A stretch of 64,000 nucleotides of DNA from positions 3,716,501-3,780,500 of the forward strand of contig NC_003280.10 of the NCBI RefSeq assembly GCF_000002985.6, written 5' to 3'. Of this stretch, positions 43,801 through 56,691 are shown in pieces (the first letter of the stretch is position 1; the number at the start of each line of letters is the position of its first letter). Both the position numbers and the translations under genes were made by a program. The DNA comes from Caenorhabditis elegans. Lineage: Eukaryota > Nematoda > Chromadorea > Rhabditida > Rhabditidae. The notes beneath the pieces are model-generated. The model made no database searches, was not told the DNA's origin, and saw only the letters and a list, made by a program, of their open reading frames with translations.

Positions 43801-45199
43801 CTAATTCTTCTTCAGTGGTTCTTCTCGATTTGCCGGCAACTGAGATCTTTTTCGGCTGAAATTGTAAGAATTTCTTAGCGAAAAAAACTGAAAATACTCA
43901 CCAAAAGTAGTGCTCCTTTCTCCGAATAGTGCTCCGCATTTTCTCAAATTTTTCTCGTAACACTGCCTTTTCCGTGTCCAACAAATAGCGAAAGACGTCT
44001 GAAAGGAGCAAGCGGGCTTCAACTCAAAAAATCTATGAAAAAGTTACCATTCTTTTTCTTCTGATAATCTGCGTAAAACATCCTATCGTCTTTTGACAGA
44101 ACAGGCACTCCCGAGCCTGAAAATCGAGATTTTGGTGGCCTATGCCTACGTAGGCCGTCTTCAAAGCAAGCCAGGCTAAAATAAAACATTCTCACTTTCA
44201 ACGATTTCCTCACACTTCATGATTCTCTCTATATGCTGTCCAGATTGCAGATACTTGAAGAAATAATCTTTCTGAATTTTTTTCTGATTTTTAACGTGAA
44301 ATTTAATTACCTCAAGAAGTCTCCGATGGATCCGTTTCTTGATGTTCACTGCGTTTTGGTCGTACGTCATTTTTGCATCTCTCTAAAAAAATTTATAGTT
44401 TTCAGCGGCGAGCAACAAAGTCCTACTAACCTGCTCGAACTTCTTATAGATCGCCTCCACTCGATCCTCAGATCTTTTGTAATGATCATTCATAGCATTC
44501 GTAAAAATTATGCTCCGTTTCATAACTGGATCACAATCCGGGAGCAAAAAACCTTCTCCTGAGAACACGAAATTTTGGACAATTTTCTAAAATTTTCAGT
44601 ATATATCTTTTCAAATTTTAGACATTTGTTAAAAATACCAGCTGCTCAAACTCCTCGTGTGATGGCTCCAAGTTAAAATAGTGAACCTTGTTTTGTCCAA
44701 AGTCAGAAGCTTTCGGTTGGGGCTCGGCGAGCTCGAAATTTGGGCATCGAACTTTGCTCGGCGGCTCTCTGGCTTCTAGGTCAGTTGGCACTAATTCTGG
44801 AACTAGTTGGAGAGGTAGAGACTGGAAAAAAAATGAATTTTATCAGGAAAAAACTATATACTCACCGGAAAAATTGAGTTGGGTGGGTAGGTGAGCAGGA
44901 TTTGCGGGTTCGGATGAGCCGGCAAATTTAAGAATTGTGTGGGCGGGTGATTGTTGACCAGGTAGGAGTAAGTGGTGTTGAAGTCGGGGAGCTGGAAGTT
45001 ATGAACTTTGTTTTGGAATAAAAGAAATGAAACTCACCGTCGGATCTAAGTTTGGGAGAATGGAAGATATTTCCGGGAGAATCGGATTTTCTAGGAGTGG
45101 GTTGCTACCTGGAGTTGGAGATGGATCTACAGATGCTTTCTGAAAGAGGAGTTTGGAATTTTGACGTGAGCTACAGGATGGTTGAGCTACTGAGGGCAT
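43801..45199 (-). CDS. Charged helical protein, unrecognised; 5' end may continue beyond a mariner relic
   Basis: From an ATG at 45199 the frame reads MPSVAQPSCSSRQNSKLL, a Pro/Asn-rich N-terminal third (LPDFNTTYSYLVNNHPP), then long charged helices: EGFLLPDCDPVMKRSIIF, HYKRSEDRVEAIYKKFEQ, KDYFFKYLQSGQHIERIM, YLLDTEKAVLREKFEKM, ending EEPLKKN at a TAG. Eight or nine exons join without a break. An exon-like block at about 46583-46697 (QFSSVDINRNQWVSSKK, ending at a GTAAGTGC donor) lies beyond the mariner relic. It could be an upstream exon, which would put the relic inside an intron. No known domain; role unknown. Confidence 0.6.
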
Positions 45200-45266
45200 G
45201 GTGGGAACTTCGTAGTACTGGATTACTGTAGAATTACTGTGGTGGTATGGTAGGGTTATTGTATTA

Positions 45267-46499
45267 GGTTGAACCGGAAGTCTTTGTGACTTTTTCAATC
45301 GTTTATTTCTCGAAGCAAAAGAAACTTCAGGATAAATTTTATTTGCTATCATTATCAACAATATACTACCAACGTGTGCGCAACTTATGAATGCCCTGCT
45401 TATAGAACCCTTCCAGGCGCAAGTCGAAATATTGCTTGAGTGCCATTTCGACACTTCCATGGGTATTGAAGGTTCTTTCCCATAGGTCACGAGTTATATC
45501 TGAAAAAGACCAGTATTCAGATGGAGCAGTGTCTTGAGAATACGGAGGGTAAAGGAGAACCATCCATCCACGCCTGACCAGTTCCTGCAATACTTGTTTC
45601 AAACCGTAGGGCCAAGAGTTGTTTTGTTGAAAATGGATTTGCTTGTCCATCAGGGGTGAACGATTGAAGACTTTCTTCAGGTTCCGTGGTTAGATAATGT
45701 AGAGGCCCCCAGTAATTATTTTGCTATCAGGTAGCAATTCCCAGTAGATGGGGCCGTACACTCCTCACCACATTGAGGTCATGACTTTTTTAGGGGGATA
45801 GTCGGGTTTAGCGGCATCCTGTGGGGTCTCTCCTTCTTCAATCCATTGGGCATGCCTGTGGTTGTTATTGTAGAGGACCCACTTCTCGTCTCCAGTGAAA
45901 AGTGGGTCCAACCATCAATCGCCCCCGTGGAGAATGAGGAGGGAAAGGGAACCATCCATTCAAAACTCAAGGTTGGCTTGTGTCAAGGTGTGAGGTATGA
46001 ATCCACCCCTAATTGTCTTTATTCCGGGAGCTACCAAGCCCTGTACGATGTTGGTTTGATAAGACCCAAGTGCGGTTGACAGCTCACGGGTTGTTTGGAA
46101 AGGATTCGTTTACACGGCTTTCTTCAACGCATCCAAATCCAATTTATGGGGTCTCTTGGTCCTCAAGAGAAAAGTCGTCCTTGTCGAAGCGGTGGAACCA
46201 ATTGTGTATGATATTATAGTGATGGACATGTGTATGATGAACATTCTCAAGGAGACTCTCGAAATCCTTCATCGTGGTATGAAATAGGAAGAAGTACATC
46301 AAACTATGTCGGATGTGGATGTCACTATTTACATACATCGTCGGCTAACTAAACTCAGGTCAGAGGGAAGGGAATGGGGTGTTTTTTAAAATTAAGTTCC
46401 TTTACTCGTTGTTATACCCTAGCAACAAGGGAACACCAAAGTGCAACTGCGGCTAGCGGTGGATAAGCAAACCCAGTCACAAAGACTTCCGGTTCAACC
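45267..46499 (-). mobile_element. Mariner-like transposon relic
   Basis: Perfect 24-base or longer inverted ends (GGTTGAACCGGAAGTCTTTG on the left, its complement on the right) are flanked by TA. Inside, the minus strand encodes pieces of a mariner transposase: FHRFDKDDFSLEDQETP near 46150, and YPPYSQDTAPSEYW near 45530, the conserved HPPYSPDLAPSDY-type block that contains the third catalytic Asp. Several frame changes separate them, so the element is dead. Length is 1233 bases. It lies immediately upstream of the helical-protein gene at 43801-45199. Confidence 0.88.
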
Positions 46500-46946
46500 T
46501 AATAGAACTACACTATAACATGTTCTAAACTTTTGACGATCCATTTCCAACTGCTTCCTTGCAGTGCACTTACCACCATATCCTCGTTTTCCACAAAGTC
46601 TTTTAGCTGCTTTTTCTCAAGTTTTTCTTCTATTTTCTTTGAGGAAACCCACTGATTTCTATTAATATCCACAGAAGAAAATTGAAATTCAATATTTAAC
46701 TGAAAGTTTAAAATAAAAAAGTATAGTTTTGATACTGCTAAACACTAAACAGAAACTTTGAACGCAAAAGTGTAAAAATGCGAGTTGTTGCCATGCGGAG
46801 TTTGGAGGTGGACGGGGGCTAATTATATGCTCCAAATGTGCACTAATCACACCTCTTTTACGAGTTGTCTGATTATATATATTTTGGGTGAATATAAGAA
46901 AGTAGGAGAAAATTCATTCATTTTGGGAATTCGGTGAAGTTTTAAG

Positions 46947-48086
46947 TTAATTGAGACGTTTTGCTGATACAACATTTAAATTTACGCCCGCTGGTTGTAT
47001 TTTCAAATGTTTGTAGTTGAACCAATATAAGACAAATCTGAAAAAAAAATGTTGGTAGGGCGCAAGAAAAGCGTCTGAAATAGCCCCCAACTTACCCATC
47101 AACTCCAAAAACTACTACATCTACACTCATCGAGATGAGCATTATACAAGACTGATTTTCGCAATATTTAGTGGAAGCCGCATTATTTGCAGCGTCAACT
47201 GCTGAAATCCAATCTTGAATACACGATTGAAAGAAAAACTTGATAGATCTCTTGCGTCTTCTTTGGTAAGCGACGGAGGAAATAGATTTTTGAGTTCTCT
47301 GCAAACTTTTTTTGCATTTTTTTTGTATTCTCAAAATTCAGTTGAAATCACCGATACCACTACCAACTTGACAGCCATCATTAGATTCAAAAAATTTGTC
47401 ACTGCCGCTAAACTGAAGACCACATAATTTTTTATCCAAAACATAGTTGTACTACAGGAAGCGGTGGTGTAAAACGTGTGCTCAAAAAATGCGAATGGTG
47501 ATTTGCAGTCCTCGGGGAGCCCGAATAACGTGGATTGCCAGCCGACAAATATCCAGGTTAAAATTATTATAACAGTTGTCAGATATCGACTAGATTTTGG
47601 AATTTGTAAAGGTAAAAACCATAGCACCAAAACGCGATTGATAGTTATTATTAGTTGGGTTATTGGACCTGAAATAAATACTTTAATGCAAAGCCTACGT
47701 GCCTACGTGCCTACCTTGAAGCATAAGCCCGTACATTGCGAAATGGTGAAGAAGAATATTCAGCTCAATAGATCCAATTTGAGTATACCTGTAAGAAAAA
47801 TTACGAAAATAAAAAAAAACGTTTTACAACTTACAATAAATGAACTGGTCCGGTATAAACTAAATAAACCAGCAAAATTAACGAATTCGATAATGTTTTC
47901 GAAACGCAAAGCAGATGGAAACTAGTCTTTTCCAGTGTTAAAAAATGGAAAAGCATGAAGAAATTTATCAGAAACCCGACGAATGATACCTGAGAGTTAA
48001 TTTGAACTTTTAGAGCCATAAGTTTAAAACCTTACAAAAATCATCTCGGCTCCAACAATTCGGGTGGAAAATTCCGTGGAATTCAT
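46947..48086 (-). CDS. Chemoreceptor, Srx class (7-TM GPCR)
   Basis: Start MNSTEFSTRIVGAEMIF; six or seven exons in phase to a TAA at 46947-46949. Blocks match the Srx gene at 41299 exon by exon: FHLLCVSKTLSNSLILLVYLV (compare FHVMCISKTVSNSLHILVYL), IGSIELNILLHHFAMYGL, ITQLIITINRVLVLWFLPL, FSLAAVTNFLNLMMAVKLVV, FFQSCIQDWISAVDAANN, and a C-terminal FVLYWFNYKHLK. No lesion was seen; about 300 residues. Sensory receptor by family; ligand unknown. A small GTGCCTACGTGCC tract is at 47690-47715. The donor of the exon around 47340 is the least certain. Confidence 0.8.
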
Positions 48087-48780
48087 TTTGTTGAATGAAA
48101 AAAAACAACAAAAATTAATTATAACAAGAATGTTTTTTCTGAAAAACGACTGCCTGGGAAAGTGTAGACTTTGACAAAAAAAAATGGCGTAGACTGAATA
48201 ATTACTTGGTTTTTGCTGAATAGGAATTACACATTTTAGTATATAGAATCGTTTAAGCTTCTACACTTTCTGCTCTTGAAGACCTTTCGTGACGTCGCAT
48301 GAGCTGTAAAAATGAATTGAAAGCTAAAGTTCTGCAAAATGAAGGCTTCGCCGACGAATTTATATTGCATAGATCGGATGTAGGTGGTATCAGCTTGGGA
48401 TATATTTTCCAGCCGAATTTTGTTTTCTGACTTATAGAGGCTGTCTAGGCTATACTTGATGGAATAGCCTGGGGACTATTATCACATGTTTTTATACCAA
48501 TATAAAGTAATTACTCATTGCCAGCTATCACCCGCTGTGAAAACTAGAGCTTTAAAACAAAAATCAGTTTATTAAAAATGTTTTAATAAAAACGATCTAA
48601 ACTATAATACAATTCAGATAGAAAAAGTAAAAGTAAAAAGTATAAACAAAAAAACAAAAACATTCTCTAAAAAATAGAGGTAGTTCAGCGGGGAATTTTC
48701 TTTGTTTTGAACCCGTTATTTAGAAGAAAAAAAAACAGAAAAACAAACAGAAAAACAAATACAAAACAAACAAACATAAT
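48087..48780. other. Intergenic, no gene seen
   Basis: Between the start of the Srx gene and the 3' end of the next minus-strand gene. AT-rich; no supported frame. Confidence 0.5.
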
Positions 48781-48790
48781 CAATTACTAT

Positions 48791-51700
48791 TTAATTTTTT
48801 TTTTTGCCACCCGGTTGCTGGTGCTTCTCTTCATCAATTCTTACATAACCCTTTTTAATTTGACTCATAAACTCTTCATTTAAAATTTCTCGCATACGAT
48901 TCCAAGCCTTGAATTTAGCGCCATTTTCCCTTTTGATCGCGTCCCATTCAGGTACTGGAAATTGAAATTTGAAAAATTTGGCGGAAAATTTCAATTTTAA
49001 TTTTTGAAATATTCTTACCAGAAATTATTTTTTGAAAAAAATTTTGATTTGTACAAATACTTCACTAAATTTAACTTTCCCTAAATAAAATCAAATTTTC
49101 CACTTACTCTGCTCCCCCTCCACAAATCGTTTTTTACTAATGTAACTAGTAAAAAGAGTGAACGCATTACAGGGGCACCTAACCAATTGCGGAAGCGGCT
49201 GTTCTGACGTGGGACTGAAGAGGCAAGTATGGATGGCTGAAAATATTATTTTATCGACTACAAGTTCTATGAAATCTTACTAATAAACGGGTTGTTGTTG
49301 GCATCACAGGTGGCGTGATTGGCCAACGCTTCAGCATATCTTTGGTTATACTCCAGAGTCCCTGGAGTCAATGGATGTGGTCCGTTTGGAAGGTTCTTCT
49401 TTCTTTTAGCTTTGACAGGTGAAGTTTTGCTTTGACCTGAACCAAAAGTTTATAATAGGTGTTCAGAAGCTTAACAACTAACGCTTGAGAGTGGATGGGC
49501 CAGGAGCATCAGGTCTGCCAAACTTGTGACAGTAACGAGAACTCGTGGCATGATCTGGAGCACTAGAGACCCCTCGACGTGGTTCTTAAAATTGTATTTA
49601 ATGTTTCAAATGAAATACTGAGAAGCAGCTTCAAATAACTCACCGAAAGAGCTGCTTCCTTGTGTTGAAAACTGACTCAGGAGCAAAGGTATAGTCTGGA
49701 TTTTATGATCAAATGGTGTGGACTCTGGCGGGAAGGCTGCGTCTGAGAGCATTTCGTAGATCCTAACGTTTTGTGATAACTCCCAAATCTTACCGGCGGG
49801 GCTCACTGAGCTGGTTGAGCCTTCAGAGCTCGTCGCGCTGTTGGGAATGAGCTGAGCTTCATTTCCATCGCTTGAAATTGTGGGACCGGAAGATTGCTCT
49901 CCTGAAATTTTTTTCATCAGGTAAAAATGTTTTGTCTCTCTCAAAATCCTTACCCTGCTCCTCAGGTGTCGTGGACCGATTTCCAGCAATTTGGCATTCA
50001 GGGAAAATGTACGTAAATTCTTTTTGAAAATTATAAATCATATCTTTTGTTATTCGAATCGTGTGGTATCCTGTTTTAGGAAAAGCTGGTCCTGGAAAAA
50101 TGTATAACATTGACTGAGATACTTTTGTTATACTATAGAGCTGAAAATTCTAATCATTTCTGCAATTGGAACTTTTTTGAAAAATCAACCCAATGCAGAG
50201 ATATGCATTTTTTAATTTGCAACGAGGAGAGCGGAGGGGAGACGCCTCACCGGAATGGCTTCAAACGGGCTCAATTCATCAACTATTAGAGATATCAAAA
50301 AATTTTCAACTGACCAAAAAATCAGTATTGAATTTTGCATGGAAAAATGACAATTACTTACCCATAAAATTAATTGTATCGCAAGTGTGAAGGCTGATCT
50401 GGGCACCACGCCCACTACTATCAACTTTCCATCGGTCAAACCGCCAGTTTAATGGTTGGAGTTCCACTGAAAACATTTCATTTCTTCCGTTTCTTCCCAT
50501 TTTACTGGTTACCGTCAAAACAAAAAAGGATGCGCTGTCCGGCTATAAAAAAGTATTGGGTCCGATATTCTTGACAACTCGAAGCCGTGTTAAATTCACG
50601 ATGCATATAAACAACTGAAAACACTTTTTTTTAAATAAATAAGCTTAAAGTTACTTACAAACTGAGCTATTGGGGATGTAAGGTACTTGAGACGGAGGTG
50701 AGCTTCTTGTTTGACCTGAAATTAGTATGCAATTCGGTGGAAATTCAGTAAAGACTTACCGAATTCCAGAATAAGCTGAAAATTTTCTTTTCGGCTTTCT
50801 GATGTTTCAATCTTGACAAAGAACTTTTTCACAAAAGATAGGCTTGCTGATCCCGGGTCAAAATGTTCAACTGGAATTTGTCTTATAGACAAAAAAATGT
50901 TGAAGGCCTGGCTTACCCGCAACTTGTAACAACTTCGGAAAATTGGGCAGATTGACGATTTGTTGATTAATCAGTGTTTGATCATTATTTAGAGGTTGAA
51001 AGGGTTTAAACAACAAGTTTTGGGCTGAAAAATTGAATTGTTCGGGATGTTTTTTTTAATTAGCAAATTCACTTTCAATGGTATCAACTTACTGGAAAGA
51101 ATAACTGGGCGGACTAATTGTTGTTCAAGATTTTGATACTTTTGAGGAGGTTGCTCCAAGAGTGCATAGGGATGGGAAAATAAATTTTGTTGAGCTGAAA
51201 ATCGTATCTTCGTTGGCATCTCAAGAGTTGCAATTTAAAATTAATATTATGACTAACCGGCAGGTTGATTCTCAGGCATGGCATCATTTGCAGTTGCAGA
51301 GAAAGGTGGTCCGACTGAAAATATAATTTTATTATATTATAGATTATCTCAAATTAATTACAGGCTTACCAAGTGGACCAACTAGACTTCCTGAGATTTG
51401 ATGAGTATTCTGCTGAGCCAGCTGATGCTCCAAAAATATATTATTATTAGCGGTTGCATAGGAAGACGGTTTGGCTGTAATATTATTTTGTTGCCTGTTA
51501 CATTCTAAGAATCTCGAAAAAAAAAAGACTACATTGCAAGTGAATGACTTACCAACGGGAGCACCTGAGTATCCCGGGATATTATTAATTGCCAGATTTT
51601 TGAATTGAGTCATCTGTTGTGCATAGATATTATAAACAAATGCAGAAATTGCCGGTTCGGCTGGAAATTTGGCTATTAGAAGATGAGCATGTTGCTTATT

Positions 51701-54700
51701 TAAATTTAAGAATCAGTGAGTTGGCTTACCAACTGGATGGGCGAAAAATTGGTGACCGGATTGAGATCCTTGAACTTCAGCTGACGATGGCATTTCAGGA
51801 ACTGCTTGGAAAGAGAAATTTTGCTTTTCGACTTGATTTTCTGGTTGTCCAGCACAAGTATTTAATAACGCTTCATGGAAAGTTGTCGGGAATATTGAAT
51901 GGACTGGAAAATTCAATGGAATTCCTTGTTGCCTCAAAAGTGTTTCAGTGGAAAGTTTAACGGGAATTGGTTTGGCTGAAAAATTTTGTAACCGCCTGAA
52001 AATAATTCGATGGTTTACCGATTGGGATATCTGAAACTGTTGATAGTTGTTGAGCAGCTCGACCTTCAACTACCGGCGCCATTTTCAGTGACTCAGACAA
52101 TGGAGGTTCGGCTGAAAATGTGTATTTTTAAATTAAAAAAAAAACGTTACTAATTTAGAGAGCGAATGTTCCAAAAAAAAAACTACACTAGAAAATTTCC
52201 ATTATAACCTGAGTCTGCAGAATATTGTTGTTCAATTTCAGCTTGACCATTTTGAACGTCTGGTGAAGGTGACGGTTCCGGTGACTCCACTTGGTGATTG
52301 TCATGAACTTCCGCAGATATCTCATGTGGTGTTTCGTCATTTGCAAGAAACGCTTTAACGGGAGCAACTGATTGAGTTGAGAGGTGGTGAGCTTCTTCAT
52401 CTATATCATATTGATTTTCTGGTGACTGAGAGGTTTCCTGCTGCTCTATTGGCGCATCATGGCTAGCTGGAGAAGATGAGAATTGGCGATCTTCTTGAAC
52501 TTCCACAACAATCTCACAAAGTGCTTCGTCACTTGCAAGAGATGCTTCATCTGAATTTACTTTAATAATTTTAATTATAAATTTTTCAAATATTTGTTAT
52601 TAATCTTCTAACTACAGTGCTCCACATAATGATACGGCCACCCCCAAATTTTGGTATAACTCAAAACTGGGTTGAGATAGCAAAACATAGTTTCTTGTGA
52701 AAATGTTCGCTATACTAACTTGCTTTCAGATAAATATTGGAAATATACCTGAACCGTTCGTAAAAAAGATAAACCATTTTTTCATGAAAAACCATATTAA
52801 AAAATCCACAAAATGATACGGCCACCCTTGGTTTTTGTTTTCTTTTTTCGTTTTCTTTGCAATTTTTTTTGCTAAACGTTAAGTTTCATGTTCGTTTGTG
52901 TTTTTACAGCTATGTGGTCGTGGAATAACTTCAACTGACTACGAAAAAGGACAAATTGTGCCAAATTATCTCAAGGCTTCTCGAATCGTCAGATTTTTCG
53001 TGATTTGAAACTTTCGAGAGATATGATCACTCGATATGCTTCCAATCCTGCCGCTTATTGCACAAAAAAGTCTTCTGGTCGCACACCTTTTCTTTCTGTC
53101 AGACCCAAGCGAAAAATCGTTCGTCGTACATCCAATTGAACAGTGACTTGCTCGAAAAGTAGGAGCGAGATGAACCTGGCAGTGTCTGTTGAGGCCGTAC
53201 GACATGTTCTTTTGAAGTCTCAGTTTAACAAAAGACGAAAATTAAGAAAGGCTCCATTCATTACCAAAAAAACCGCCAAAACCGTATTCAGTTTGCTAAA
53301 ATCAGTCAGGGAACTAACTGAAGACAAGAGAGGATTACGGTATAATCATTCAAGCCCAGTTTTTGGTTTCAGTTCATCTTCAGTGACGAGAAAAAGTTCA
53401 ACTGTGATGAACCAGATCACTACCGTGATTAGTGGCACGATTTGAGAAAAGAAAAGATGAACTGAAACCAAAAACTGGGCTTGAATGATTATACCGTAAT
53501 CCTCTCTTGTCTTCAGTTAGTTCCCTGACTGATTTTAGCAAACTGAATACGGTTTTGGCGGTTTTTTTGGTAATGAATGGAGCCTTTCTTAATTTTCGTC
53601 TTTTGTTAAACTGAGACTTCAAAAGAACATGTCGTACGGCCTCAACAGACACTGCCAGGTTCATCTCGCTCCTACTTTTCGAGCAAGTCACTGTTCAATT
53701 GGATGTACGACGAACGATTTTTCGCTTGGGTCTGACAGAAAGAAAAGATGTGCGACCAGAAGACTTTTTTGTGCAATAAGCGGCAGGATTGGAAGCATAT
53801 CGAGTGATCATATCTCTCGAAAGTTTCAAATCACGAAAAATCTGACGATTCGAGAAGCCTTGAGATAATTTGGCACAATTTGTCCTTTTTCGTAGTCAGT
53901 TGAAGTTATTCCACGACCACATAGCTGTAAAAACACAAACGAACATGAAACTTAACGTTTAGCAAAAAAAATTGCAAAGAAAACGAAAAAAGAAAACAAA
54001 AACCAAGGGTGGCCGTATCATTTTGTGGATTTTTTAATATGGTTTTTCATGAAAAAATGGTTTATCTTTTTTACGAACGGTTCAGGTATATTTCCAATAT
54101 TTATCTGAAAGCAAGTTAGTATAGCGAACATTTTCACAAGAAACTATGTTTTGCTATCTCAACCCAGTTTTGAGTTATACCAAAATTTGGGGGTGGCCGT
54201 ATCATTATGTGGAGCACTGTATAAGCCATAAACGAATACATCAAAATAAACAATGTTGCTTACAATTAGGAGAAACTGATGGTGCAGCATCTTCAGCTTG
54301 AGCTTCTCGAACTTTTGTCGACTGTGACAGTTCCTTTGGCTTAATTAAGCTGTCACAGAAATCATGACCATCTTCATTTACATAATCTCGAACCTCTGGT
54401 GACTGAGAGGTTTCCAGCGGATCCATGAGTGAATTATAGCCGTCTGGGGAGAAAGATATTTCTTCTGAAAATGAGCGTTTTGATGGGAAAAGTTACAACA
54501 TTTCACAGTTGGGAGCTGGTTGTTTGGGCTTACCAAAGTTAGAAACCCAGTGGATGGAGAATTGGTGATCATCTGGAGCTTCCATAGACATCTCATCAGT
54601 TGCTTTATTATCAGACGTTTCGGCTAAATATATTTTCTTTCTTTACGGGTATTCAACATTTTACCACCTGAAATGAAAGTATGACTTACCAAAGGTGGCA

Positions 54701-56691
54701 ACGGAAACTGCTGGGAGTTGGTGAGCAGCATGATGCTCCTGAATTTCTACAATTTCCTGTGGCTCAGAGGTTGTTGCAGATGAAAACGATTCGGCTGAAA
54801 ATGTTATAATGGAAAGTACATATGTTATCGAAGTTTTGCTAGATATCCTTAATTTTAGAAAGTCAATGTCTTACCGACGGGTGCAACTGATTGGGCGGAC
54901 AGATCATTATCATCCTCAGCTTCATAATCTTGAACTTCTTGTGAGTTAACCGGTTCATGCGGCACAACTGAGTTGACACAGCTCACATGATCATGAAAAT
55001 CTTTAGCGAAATCAGCTTGAACTTCTGGCTCCATTGATTGAACTTCCGCAGACATCTCATGTTGGGAATCGTCTTTTCCAATAGACGGGGCTGAATTGTT
55101 TTTTGTTTGAAAGTAACAATTTGTTTGTTAAGTTTAATAATATTTGTCAATAATCCTAATTCATAAAATACCCAAAAATAGAAAAAGTTCTTACCGATAG
55201 GAACAGCCGAAGATACTGAGAATTGCTGAGCATCTTCTGTTTGATCATCTTGAACTTCTGGTGACGGTGAAGGTTCCTGCGGCACAACCGAGTTAACACA
55301 GAACTCATGATCATGGCCATCTTCAGCCTCACAACCTTGAACTTCCAGTGAAGTTGGCCCATTCTGTGGCTCAACTGAATCGTCAGGTAACAGATGATCA
55401 TGATCATCTTTCTCTAGATCACCTTGAACCTCTGGCAACGGAGACACTTCCTGCGGTTCCAATGATGCTTCATGGTTAGCTGAAGAGGATGATGGTTCGG
55501 CTGTAAAGAATCGGGTTTTGGACAAAAAATCTTGCTCGTTCTAATTTCAGGAACCAAATTGAAATGTTTAAAAATATGGCTCACCGATGGGGGCCACCAC
55601 ATCATCACAATTTTGAGCTAGCTCAAGTGGTGCCACAGATTCACCTGGCACGTCATCATCGAGATCACAATCCGACAGCGTGATCCAGTCTATGGGCTCT
55701 TGAATTCTAGTTGCTTCAGATGTCGAAGATACATCATTAGTTTGCCAAAGATTACGTTGGCTCTTCGTAGATCGCCTAGCAGACCCTGAACAAATATTTA
55801 AAATTATAAAAGCATCTAGGTAAACAAAACTTACGCGTATAAGTCGGAACTGGAATATTCTTTTTCTTCTTCTGAATTTTCCTCTTGGCTGAAAATTTTA
55901 TTAATTGATGCTTGCAATTTTTGTGCAAAATTAGGCAATTACTTACACTTATAATTCGGAACTCGGTTGGGTTTCTTCTTCTGTGGGGCTGGTTCTATAG
56001 CTGAAATGTTTTTTCCCAGTAAAACATACCCAAGGCATGCTCTAAAAAATAATGTGAAAAGCTTACGTGCATCTAAGATTCCGGACACCTTGAAAAGTTC
56101 ACCAATCTGAGAAAAATAGACATCGAGGCCAGGAAACGTCACCTTTTTGTGTTCCGATTCTGAAATTTACCAGATCTGGTGTACAGTGTAAAAGTACTAA
56201 ATTTTTGTGAGAATTGTTCTCACCAAGTTCCTCAATATCTGGTTGGTCTTTCAGAATTCAGTTTTTCATCTTAAAAACAACTCACCCAACGACCCTTGAT
56301 TTGCGTCTTGGCTCATTTCCTGATTTGGCTCTGCGCCTTGAACTTCAACTGGAGCTTCTGTATTCTGACCTGAAATATTCAGATTACTAATTTTTATTTT
56401 AAAATTGTATAGTTTAAAGTTATTTGTCGGCAAATCGGCAAACCAGCATTTTGCCGATTTTCCAAACGTGTCGACAAAAAATTTTCCCGAACTGTAACCT
56501 CAAAAATCAAAAAACAAACCATGTTCAAATAGTCGATTTTCCTGGGCTGTTCCTTGAACCAGATTGAGATTGAGGTCTCTAGCCGCTGCTGTCGCTGAAA
56601 ATTTGTCAATAAAAATTTGTAATTTTCCCATTAAAATAGGTTTACCCAGTTCCACCGGGTCCTGCTCTACCGGATTGTGATTTGGATCCAT
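48791..56691 (-). CDS. Large modular protein; every intron examined is phase 1; family not recognised
   Basis: Reading the minus strand from an ATG at 56691 (MDPNHNPVEQDPVELG), more than 20 short exons follow. The junctions I worked through split a codon after its first base, mostly within Gly or Ala codons, so exons can be duplicated or skipped without frame loss. The sequence moves through Lys-rich exons (IEPAPQKKKPNRVPNYK, IQKKKKNIPVPTYTR), a long acidic region of repeated PEVQ and EPQE motifs (for example SLEPQEVSPLPEVQGD), Gln/Asn/Pro-rich exons (51.0-52.1 kb), and a C-terminal part with WRFDRWKVDSSGRGAQ and FPKTGYHTIRITKDM. It ends PGGKKKN. Unity as one gene rests on continuous phase and absence of a visible terminal exon between; two genes cannot be excluded. 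Tc6 sits in one intron. Confidence 0.55.
52615..54219. mobile_element. Tc6-like palindromic transposon in an intron
   Basis: Two 766-base arms (52615-53380 and 53454-54219) are nearly perfect inverted copies around a 73-base spacer, and TA flanks both ends (52613-52614, 54220-54221). The end is CAGTGCTCCACATAATGATA. The size and arm length fit published C. elegans Tc6, a palindromic Tc1 relative. Each arm encodes an N-terminal transposase relic (FFVI stop and shifted IFRDLKLSRDMITRY-like and GRTPFLSV-like helix-turn-helix pieces). The left arm and spacer reach the FSDEKKFN block with the first catalytic Asp, then stop. The element is non-autonomous. It lies in an intron of the modular gene, between the exons ending VSPNC and starting DEASLAS. 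Confidence 0.93.

Noticed and set aside
50180-51000. T-box or other transcription factor domain in the C-terminal part of the modular gene
   Set aside because: Tested WRFDRWKVDSSGRGAQ and FPKTGYHTIRITKDM against remembered T-box wording; the order and key residues do not agree, so no domain is claimed.
53143-53868. ORFs of 79 and 100 codons in the Tc6-like arms
   Set aside because: Mirrored pairs created by the palindrome, and only frame-broken relics of a transposase N-terminus.
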